Positions 58,284 through 64,000 of a stretch of DNA of 64,000 bases are shown here, in pieces (the stretch's first letter is position 1; every line of letters begins with the position of its first letter). The notes under the pieces are model-generated. The model was not told the origin of the DNA and did no database searches. It was given only the letters and a program-made list of their open reading frames with translations. Origin of the DNA: Acidiflorens sp963847715 (lineage in GTDB: Bacteria > Acidobacteriota > Terriglobia > Terriglobales > Acidobacteriaceae); contig CAWKAZ010000014.1 in assembly GCA_963847715.1 (NCBI GenBank), positions 186,001 to 250,000 of the forward strand, read 5' to 3'. The position numbers and the translations under genes are program-made.

Positions 58284-58360
58284 AAGTTTCAAGGTTTCAG
58301 AGTTTCAAGGTTTCAATGTGCGATCCGCGAGTCTTTGAAACATTGAAACTTTGAAACATG
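58284..58360. repeat. TTTCAA heptad repeat hairpin
   Basis: Tandem imperfect units AGTTTCAAGGTTTCA lead to a central spacer, then complementary units CATTGAAACTTTGAAAC. The two halves can fold into a long imperfect hairpin. It lies between pilC and pilB, which otherwise form one operon. Confidence 0.7.
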
Positions 58361-58364
58361 GCTC

Positions 58365-59570
58365 TTAATGCACATTCGCTCCCAAGGTGAAAATCGGCAT
58401 ATACAGCGAAATCAGGATCCCGCCGACAAAGACTGCCATGATGACCAGAATCAACGGCTCAATCAGCGCCATGGCCGCGCCCAAGGCCGTCTGTACGTCT
58501 TCTTCGTAAAATTCCGCCACCGAAGCCAGCATGGCTGGGAGCGCACCGGTCGATTCGCCAACTTCCAGCATCTCGACGGCGAGATCGGGGAAAAGCTTCT
58601 GTGCCTCAAGGCTGTGCGCGAGGCTCTGGCCTTCGCGCACGCGTTCCGCCGCGGTGGTAACGCCGTTCAGCATCTGGCGGCTGCTCATCGATTCGCCGGC
58701 CGTTTCCATGGCCGGGACCAGGGGCAGTCCGCCTTGCAGGAGTGTCCCTAGAATGCGCGAGAAATTTGCGACCTGATACTTGAGGCGGATTTCGCCAATG
58801 AGCGGCAGGGCCAATAGAAAACGGTCGATTTGCTGGGCGCCGCGATCGCTCTGCTTCCAGCGCATGAGCAGGACGATGGACACGACGAGGACCAGCAGCA
58901 CGATCCATGCGTATTTTTGCGCGTTCAGGCCTACCGCCAGCATGAAGACGGTGATCGCCGGCAGTTGTGCTCCCAGGTTATTGAACAGATCGGCAAATTT
59001 CGGCACCACGTACGTGATGAGGAAGATCAGCATCACGGTGACGACCGAGACCAGCAGGGCCGGATAGACGAGAGAAACCACAAGCTTCTTGCGGAAGGTC
59101 TGGACCATGCGCTGATATTGGATGTAGCGGCTCAGGACCTCTTCCATGTTGCCGCTCTTCTCGCCCGCCATCAGGGTGGTGGTGTACATCTTGGGGAACA
59201 CCTGCTGGGCGGCAAACGCGTCGGAGAGCAACTCGCCGCCTTTTACCCGCTCGCGCACATTCTCGAGCAGTTGCAGAAGAGACTTATCACGCTGGCGTTT
59301 GATGAGCAGATCGAGCGCGGTCAGGATTGGCAGGCCGGCTTTGATCAGAGTTAGAAATTGCTGGTTGAAAATCAGGAATGTGGACTGGCGGAGTTTGCCG
59401 CGCCGTCCAAGGCCGCCGCCACCTGAAAGGATGGTGCGGGGCTTGACCCAGTAGACCAGGTATCCCTGCTGAGTAAAGCGGTCGTGAACTTCGGCTTCGG
59501 AATAGCCGTGCTCGACCTGCTGCCGCAGGTGGCCCTGCTCGTCGGCGACTTTGACCAGGAATTGTGCCAT
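58365..59570 (-). CDS. pilC: Type IV pilus platform protein PilC
   Basis: The 401-residue protein has two T2SSF domains, each about 120 residues, with the conserved pattern FNQQFLTLIKAGLPI and FSRILGTLLQGGLPLV. Three membrane helices follow the first or second repeat (VVTVMLIFLITYVVPKFADL, KYAWIVLLVLVVSIVLL, ALIEPLILVIMAVFVGGI). It is the inner-membrane platform on which PilB acts. It is the first recognisable gene of the operon in the window. Confidence 0.93.
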   Translation of the reverse strand: MAQFLVKVADEQGHLRQQVEHGYSEAEVHDRFTQQGYLVYWVKPRTILSGGGGLGRRGKLRQSTFLIFNQQFLTLIKAGLPILTALDLLIKRQRDKSLLQLLENVRERVKGGELLSDAFAAQQVFPKMYTTTLMAGEKSGNMEEVLSRYIQYQRMVQTFRKKLVVSLVYPALLVSVVTVMLIFLITYVVPKFADLFNNLGAQLPAITVFMLAVGLNAQKYAWIVLLVLVVSIVLLMRWKQSDRGAQQIDRFLLALPLIGEIRLKYQVANFSRILGTLLQGGLPLVPAMETAGESMSSRQMLNGVTTAAERVREGQSLAHSLEAQKLFPDLAVEMLEVGESTGALPAMLASVAEFYEEDVQTALGAAMALIEPLILVIMAVFVGGILISLYMPIFTLGANVH

Positions 59571-59707
59571 TCTCTACCGTTTGATCCGAGTTTCGGACCT
59601 GTATTTCCGACTTTCCTAGAGCCAGTGTAACATCGTGTTCCGCAAGCGGTTAGTGCAAGCTGTCGGCGTCTTTGGTACGCAAGTAACCGTGCTAAACGCT
59701 GCTTCCG

Positions 59708-59796
59708 TCACAGCCCCTAAAGGGGGTCGGTTCTCGTCACCTTGCGGCATCGCTAAAGCGATGCCCTGATACGAACCGGCCGCATCGCTGAAGCCA
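59708..59796. repeat. Interspersed palindromic element, family 1, copy C
   Basis: The reverse complement reads GTATCAGGGCATCGCTTTAG followed by CGATGCC, then CCCCCTTTAGGGGC. This matches copies A and B with several substitutions; the TATC/GATA pair of the first palindrome has changed to CATC/GATG, which keeps the pairing. The ends are degenerate. It lies between pilC and lolA. Confidence 0.75.
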
Positions 59797-59837
59797 CCCA
59801 GGCTGATTCCTTCGCGAGACGGGGCATTTGCCCGTCT

Positions 59838-60533
59838 CTACGGAGGGGCCAATTCACCTTCCACGGTTTCTACTCCCGGAGGTGCGGTGAACTGGAAGCG
59901 GCTGTCGCTGAGCTCGGCGTTCTCTTTCCATCCGGCAAACCGGAATTCCGTAGTCGCCCCGTCGGGCTCCATCAGTAAGATGCGGACGATCTGGGCCGCG
60001 GGAGTGACCTCCAGTTGGACCTCGCTCACCTGCCCCGCCATTGCCGACGGGACGCCTCGGAGGAGCGTGTTGCCGGCCGCCAGGGGTGATTGATCCACAA
60101 CCTTGGAAAGTCCCCGCAATTCATTCTCCAGCTTGGTTTTACCGAGTAAGAACGCGAGGGGGGATCGTAAGTCGTTCAGCTTCTTAAGCTCCGTCTTTCT
60201 CAGTTGCCGTTCCGCCGGCAGGTAAAACCACACGTCCTGCCCGTCGCTGACAAACAGCTTCTCTTTCGGAGAACGATATTCCCACCGCATCTTGCGCGGC
60301 TTTTTCAGCCACAGGGTGCCGGATTCCACGCGGTCAGGGCCATCGCCGCGGTAGGTTTCGGTGAAGTCCGACTGCAGGCTGCGCAGGTGGTTGTAGTGCT
60401 CGTCGACGGCGTGGGCGAGTTGGCGGATGTCGGTATTCTGAGCGGTCGAGGGGATAGTGGCCGCGAGGAAGACGGCAGTGGCCAGGAACGCGTTTCGCTG
60501 GACGATGCGAAGGCCTTTTGATCGGGATTCCAC
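59838..60533 (-). CDS. lolA: Outer-membrane lipoprotein carrier LolA-like protein
   Basis: The protein of about 231 residues has a signal peptide (NAFLATAVFLAATIPSTAQ) and the LolA fold: QLAHAVDEHYNHLRSLQSDF, SGTLWLKKPRKMRWEYRSP, LFVSDGQDVWFYLPAERQL and LNDLRSPLAFLLGKTKL. It carries lipoproteins across the periplasm to the outer membrane, which supports a Gram-negative envelope. A GTG at 60533 gives a normal signal peptide; an ATG at 60569 gives a long n-region. A palindromic repeat (GAGACGG and CCGTCTC arms) overlaps its 3' end. Confidence 0.88.
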   Translation of the reverse strand: MESRSKGLRIVQRNAFLATAVFLAATIPSTAQNTDIRQLAHAVDEHYNHLRSLQSDFTETYRGDGPDRVESGTLWLKKPRKMRWEYRSPKEKLFVSDGQDVWFYLPAERQLRKTELKKLNDLRSPLAFLLGKTKLENELRGLSKVVDQSPLAAGNTLLRGVPSAMAGQVSEVQLEVTPAAQIVRILLMEPDGATTEFRFAGWKENAELSDSRFQFTAPPGVETVEGELAPP

Positions 60534-60757
60534 TGCTTCGATTTTACCCCGGCGTGGACACGGCCACATTAAACGGAAATGAATGCTGGTTGTGTCTGTC
60601 CGCGTTGCGTCACAGTGCTCTCATGGCTCCGCCCGCAACCCCGGAGACCTTCGACGGACAGAATCTCGCAGGTGACGAAAACTCTTTCATATTGACGCAC
60701 AAACGACTTGGGGCGAGAATGTCAGCCTCTTCTGGGGTCGAGGAGGAAATTCCTGCC

Positions 60758-61753
60758 ATGAGCACCACCAGAATCGTTTCCCTGTTCCTTACGCTCTCAC
60801 TCGCGGCGGTCGCACCTGCCGTGTCGCAAAATCCGGATCTGGCGTGGCCGCTCGGCGTCCGAGATCGATTTCGCCTGCTAAAGAGGATGCCTGCGCGCCC
60901 GACCACGACAGACGCCGCAAAAGACACCGCACCGAATGCCGTAGCTTTAGGGTCGGCGAAAACGAAGGTCTACCAATTTGCGTCCGCCGACTTCCCAGCT
61001 GCCAGCTACTCACAGGTTTACGACAGGAATCTGAGCACGGTGGTCGGCTCCTTCTCCTATACGAGCAGCGGATCCATCCCGTTTACGCTCAAGAGCGGAA
61101 CCTATAAGATTGTCACCGTTCCGGGTTCGATCGACGCTGGGATTACCGGTATCAACACCGGCGGCGAAATGGTGGGTTCCTATACAGATACGTCCAAGCC
61201 CAGCAAGATCCATGCCTTCCTCGACAATGCGGGCGTCTTTACCACGATCGACTATCCTGGCGCCGCCGCCACGTTGGCGTGGGGCATCAATGACTCCGGC
61301 CTAATCGTCGGGGATTATATCGATACGAAGAATGTCGAACACGGATTCCTCGACAACGCGGGAGTCTTTACCTCCATCGACTACCCCGGCGCTTCTGGCA
61401 CCGCCGCCCTCGCCATCAATACCGCGGGTGACACCGTAGGACTCTGGGTCGATGCGGCCCAGAATTCCCATGGTTTCCTCTTCGTCGGTGGTGTCTTCAC
61501 TTCTCTGGACGCTCCGTTTGGCACTCCCACTGGCACCATGGCGAGCGGGATCAACGACGTCGGGCAGATTGCCGGTACCTATTTTGACGGCAGCGGCGCG
61601 AGTCACGGTTTCATCTACGCGGGTGGTACCTGGAGCCATGTTGATGTGCCCAATGCAAGCCAAACGGCTCTCAATCAGATCAAGAATAACCACAACGTCG
61701 TGGGTGCTTATGTAGACAGTCTGACGGAGACACACGGTCTCACCGGCCACTAG
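60758..61753 (+). CDS. Exported HAF-repeat protein
   Basis: The protein of about 331 residues has a signal peptide (IVSLFLTLSLAAVAPAVS) and then at least four imperfect repeats of about 40 residues. Their consensus includes GIN, then G-x-IVG-x-Y-x-D, then HGFL, then G-x-FTSIDYPGA. This matches the extracellular HAF repeat, which probably forms a beta-propeller. The function is unknown; such proteins are frequent in Acidobacteriota. GGAGG precedes the ATG at 60758 with slightly long spacing. Longer in-frame starts exist but run into the divergent lolA gene. Confidence 0.8.
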   Translation: MSTTRIVSLFLTLSLAAVAPAVSQNPDLAWPLGVRDRFRLLKRMPARPTTTDAAKDTAPNAVALGSAKTKVYQFASADFPAASYSQVYDRNLSTVVGSFSYTSSGSIPFTLKSGTYKIVTVPGSIDAGITGINTGGEMVGSYTDTSKPSKIHAFLDNAGVFTTIDYPGAAATLAWGINDSGLIVGDYIDTKNVEHGFLDNAGVFTSIDYPGASGTAALAINTAGDTVGLWVDAAQNSHGFLFVGGVFTSLDAPFGTPTGTMASGINDVGQIAGTYFDGSGASHGFIYAGGTWSHVDVPNASQTALNQIKNNHNVVGAYVDSLTETHGLTGH

Positions 61754-61905
61754 CGCCGGGCCGGTTTAAGGTGTCCAGCCACGGCTTTCTCATGGAAGGC
61801 GATCACACACAACCACCCCATTTTCCGTTAAAGCAAGAGCCTTGACATCCAGTATGCGCTCCAGCGCATAGCCCCAAGGAAAGCTGCGGTGCTAGAGTTG
61901 CTGTC

Positions 61906-62277
61906 ATGCCCGCTGCAAATTCGGAAACCTTTGACGACATCGTTGAGTGGGCCTATAGCACTCTGCCGCAGACAGTCAGAGACCAACCTGACTTTCCCGG
62001 CATTCAGGTCGCTGAAGAGCCTCCCGAGGACATCCTGAAGAAAAAGAATTGGCCACGCGGCACGGAAATGTTGGGATGCTACAGCGGCGTAATCAGGACC
62101 AAGCAGTCGCACATGCAACTGAAGGTCGCTCCCGACTTGATTTTCGTTTTTCGCGGTCCAATTCTGCGTTGTTCTAGAGGAGACTTGCGGGCCGAAGTGA
62201 AGCGAGTCGTCTGGCATGAAGTTGCACACTGGCTCGGGTATGAGACGGAAGAGGAAGTGCAGGCCTTGGGGTTGTAG
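61906..62277 (+). CDS. Zincin-like metallopeptidase family protein
   Basis: The 123-residue protein has the motif WHEVAHWLGYETEEEV, with H104, E105 and H108 as the zinc-peptidase HExxH core and an acidic third-ligand candidate downstream. The N-terminal FDDIVEWAYSTLPQTVRD fits the small bacterial MMP-like zincin family. It has no signal peptide and is probably cytoplasmic. Its substrate is unknown. A family-2 hairpin repeat follows the stop. Confidence 0.85.
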   Translation: MPAANSETFDDIVEWAYSTLPQTVRDQPDFPGIQVAEEPPEDILKKKNWPRGTEMLGCYSGVIRTKQSHMQLKVAPDLIFVFRGPILRCSRGDLRAEVKRVVWHEVAHWLGYETEEEVQALGL

Positions 62278-62322
62278 CTTCGCACCAAGTTCAAAATCCT
62301 AAGGGAGACGAGATCGTGGAAT

Positions 62323-62351
62323 CCCACCTTTCGAAAAGCGCGAAAGGTGGG
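62323..62351. repeat. Covarying hairpin, family 2, copy 3
   Basis: CCCACCTTTCG at 62323-62333 pairs perfectly with CGAAAGGTGGG at 62341-62351 around the loop AAAAGCG. GGAAT before and GGCACGCGG after match copy 2. The stem sequence is different from copies 1 and 2, although pairing is kept. Confidence 0.7.
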
Positions 62352-62362
62352 GCACGCGGCGA

Positions 62363-62419
62363 CCACCGGGGCTAAAGCCCGGTGGATTCGTGACGACTCA
62401 CGTGGCCCTGAAGGGCCAC
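62363..62419. repeat. Pair of palindromes (CTAAAG-loop type)
   Basis: CCACCGGG and CCCGGTGG flank GCTAAAG at 62363-62385, and GTGGCCCT and AGGGCCAC flank GA at 62402-62419. Together with copy 3 of family 2 they fill the gap between the zincin gene and the end of the methyltransferase gene. Confidence 0.7.
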
Positions 62420-62453
62420 TCTTCCACGGTGCTGCACGCATTCGGGAGTACTT

Positions 62454-63230
62454 TTAGCATCCGGTTGGCAATTCGCCGCATTGGTTCGGAAGCGAATTTC
62501 GGTAGAGCGAATAGTGAGGCGTCGAGGCCGCCTTTTCTAGAAAAGGCGAGGCGGCCAGCGCTGACTCGAGCAGCGAATTGTGATAGAGGATCCAAACCGG
62601 GCGCGGGGAACGTGCCAACGATTTTTCCAGACGTTCAATCAGTTGACGCAGGGGAACCTCGGGCAGGGGGTTAAAGAGGTAGAGAACCAACGGTCCTGCG
62701 GACAATTCGAAGTCGCGCGCATTGGCGCACAGGGCTTGAATGTCTGAGCATCGCTGGGTTGGGTTTTTGTAGGCCTGGATGTTTTCCACTGCGGCGCGAT
62801 GCAATTCCTCAATTAGTTCTACGCCCACAATTTTCCTGAACGGATAGTCTGACGCCATCAAGAGCGTCCGGCCTTTGCCTGAGCCCAGGTCGATGAAGGT
62901 GAATTGATCAAACTCAGTGGGGGCGATCGGCAGGGCGGCCATCATTTCATGAAACTGCACCGGGTCGGTCGGTTGGTAGGGAGAATGAAAAATTCCAAGC
63001 AGGCGCTCGCGCCAGCCTACGGTGCCCGTCGTGGTGTTGACGCGATGCTCCCAGTCGTAATCCATGTCACCGTAGCGCTGGCGGCGACGCTCGGGCGTTG
63101 AGTCGCGGACAAAACTCCACAGGTTGTGGAGCAGCAGGGAAATCGCTGCAACGGCTCCTTCTTCTCCGGCATGGTCGCGCCACCAGTCGCGTAAGGCATT
63201 CTGGAGTTGATGGGGAAAACTGGAAGACAC
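62454..63230 (-). CDS. Class I SAM-dependent methyltransferase
   Basis: The 258-residue protein has the SAM-binding motif I at residues 114-120 (FIDLGSGKGRTL), the acidic residue after strand 2 (VGVELIEEL) and motif IV-like PLVLYLFNPLPE. The Asn-Pro at the active face (FNP) could suit an N- or O-methyltransferase of small molecules; the substrate is unknown. It has no signal peptide. A TAGC-type repeat precedes its start. Confidence 0.85.
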   Translation of the reverse strand: MSSSFPHQLQNALRDWWRDHAGEEGAVAAISLLLHNLWSFVRDSTPERRRQRYGDMDYDWEHRVNTTTGTVGWRERLLGIFHSPYQPTDPVQFHEMMAALPIAPTEFDQFTFIDLGSGKGRTLLMASDYPFRKIVGVELIEELHRAAVENIQAYKNPTQRCSDIQALCANARDFELSAGPLVLYLFNPLPEVPLRQLIERLEKSLARSPRPVWILYHNSLLESALAASPFLEKAASTPHYSLYRNSLPNQCGELPTGC

Positions 63231-63249
63231 GCCTGCATGCTAACAAAAA

Positions 63250-63292
63250 TGCCGCTGTTGGCTGTTAGCTCTTAGTTTTTGGCTAAAAGCTC
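63250..63292. repeat. TAGC-type intergenic repeat
   Basis: CTGTTGGCTGTTAGCTCTTA leads to TTTTTGGCTAAAAGCTC. Similar strings occur at 49408-49468 and 55153-55220. It lies between the methyltransferase and TPR genes. Confidence 0.5.
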
Positions 63293-63439
63293 ATCTCAGA
63301 ATTTATTCTTTTTCAATCGCAGCATTCCTCCAGCGGGCTGGAAGCCGCCGCTGATTTTTCGTGATTACCGCACGAGTGGAACTCGTGCCCTTGCCAAAGC
63401 TATTTGTGGATAGCTTCTAGAAAGTATGAACCGAGAGCG

Positions 63440-64000
63440 TTATTTCGAAGCGGATTCGGGGATTCGCGGAGGCTGCGGCGGCTCGACTCCGGGTGGAAGG
63501 CCCTTGGTGATGAAGTAGAGAGTCTCGGGGTGTTGGACCTCGATCCGGCCCTCCGGCATGACTTTGTACGGATTCCCGTTGGGATCGGCGGGGGTTCCGT
63601 GGATGAAGCCGGCACGCTCCAGATCTTGAATGCTGTCCGGAGACCTGCCGTTCTGTTGGCGATACTTTTCGATTACCTTTTCCAGGCGGGTGATGTCTTC
63701 ATCCACCTGCAGAGCGCGCAGGTGTTCGACGGCATTCTGCCGGATGCCTGCTTCTTTCGTACTCTGATACGTGGTGAACCACAACATGCGCGCGGTGTCG
63801 AACTCGCCCGCATGTTGCGCCATGCGGGCAGCCAGGATGGGCATGTATTCGTTGGTCACCGGTAATTTCGCACCCTGCGCGAATGCTTCCGCGGCGCGCG
63901 GATAGTCCTTGAACTCGGTGTAGTAGAGGAAGCCGAGATTGTAGTAGAGCCGCCACTGATCGGAATTGTGTTCGATTCCGAATTTCGTCAGCGAAAGCGC
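63440..64000 (-). CDS. Tetratricopeptide-repeat protein, C-terminal part
   Basis: The gene enters from the right edge and ends at 63440. The visible 186 residues include TPR-like helices (WRLYYNLGFLYYTEFKDYP, then RAAEAFAQGAKLP, then MAQHAGEFDTARMLWFTTYQ). A helical stretch with ITRLEKVIEKYRQQNGRSP and a short Pro-rich end follow. It is probably a cytoplasmic or periplasmic scaffold. The segment NGNPYKVMPEGRIEVQ resembles the C-terminal half of small pseudopilin-like domains. The N-terminus is outside the window. Confidence 0.75.
   Translation of the reverse strand, partial: ALSLTKFGIEHNSDQWRLYYNLGFLYYTEFKDYPRAAEAFAQGAKLPVTNEYMPILAARMAQHAGEFDTARMLWFTTYQSTKEAGIRQNAVEHLRALQVDEDITRLEKVIEKYRQQNGRSPDSIQDLERAGFIHGTPADPNGNPYKVMPEGRIEVQHPETLYFITKGLPPGVEPPQPPRIPESASK

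Overview
The window looks like chromosomal DNA of a soil or sediment Acidobacteriota (Terriglobia, Koribacter / Sulfotelmatobacter-like). This is an inference from gene content: an eukaryote-like Ser/Thr kinase fused to a PD40 propeller, DUF2252, DUF4337 and DUF3467 proteins, a HAF-repeat exported protein, many secreted peptidases and amidohydrolases, an acidobacterial-style type IV pilus operon, and intergenic DNA crowded with small palindromic repeats. No rRNA, tRNA, CRISPR array or transposase gene was recognised.

Layout. 0-5 kb: a TetR regulator stands between two transcription units, a minus-strand unit (PYROXD2-like FAD enzyme, DAO-family FAD oxidoreductase, partial DinB-like gene) and a plus-strand unit (TetR, Rieske oxygenase). 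Two matching palindromes, exactly 100 bp apart, lie in the divergent promoter. 5-12.5 kb: an exported amidohydrolase, a TonB-domain protein, a CocE/S15 hydrolase, DUF2252, two small Cys-rich proteins, DUF4337 and YjbQ. 12.5-18.5 kb: a Gly/His pentapeptide-repeat protein, FtsK, an exported cupredoxin-like protein and a ParE-type toxin-antitoxin pair. 18.6-30 kb: peptide and cell-wall metabolism (M3 oligopeptidase, UppP, two M28 peptidases, a metallophosphoesterase, an M19 dipeptidase). 30-35 kb: an orphan OmpR-family regulator, DUF3467 and two GT39-like membrane glycosyltransferases. 35-40 kb: one minus-strand operon joining a two-subunit molybdenum hydroxylase (IorA/IorB type) to the molybdate transporter ModABC. 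40-45 kb: a UbiD decarboxylase carrying an in-frame palindromic insertion, and a broken GH38 mannosidase. 45-52 kb: the PD40 kinase, a 977-bp element with perfect 34-bp terminal inverted repeats and flanking direct repeats, a VOC protein, a peroxiredoxin, a geranylgeranyl-reductase-like enzyme and ErpA. 52.4-59.6 kb: a type IV pilus operon (pilC, pilB, pilM, pilN, pilO, PilP-like, pseudopilin) with a complete HicAB module wedged in it by 4-base overlaps. 59.8-64 kb: LolA, a HAF-repeat protein, a zincin, a methyltransferase and a partial TPR protein.

Two features run across the window. First, at least ten reading-frame breaks occur, most in three tight groups (3.7-4.7, 23.1-24.1 and 43.1-43.7 kb); nine of the ten behave as single-base insertions. 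They may be assembly errors or real gene decay. Second, several families of palindromic repeats recur between genes. One of them keeps its loop and flanks while its stem arms change in compensating ways.
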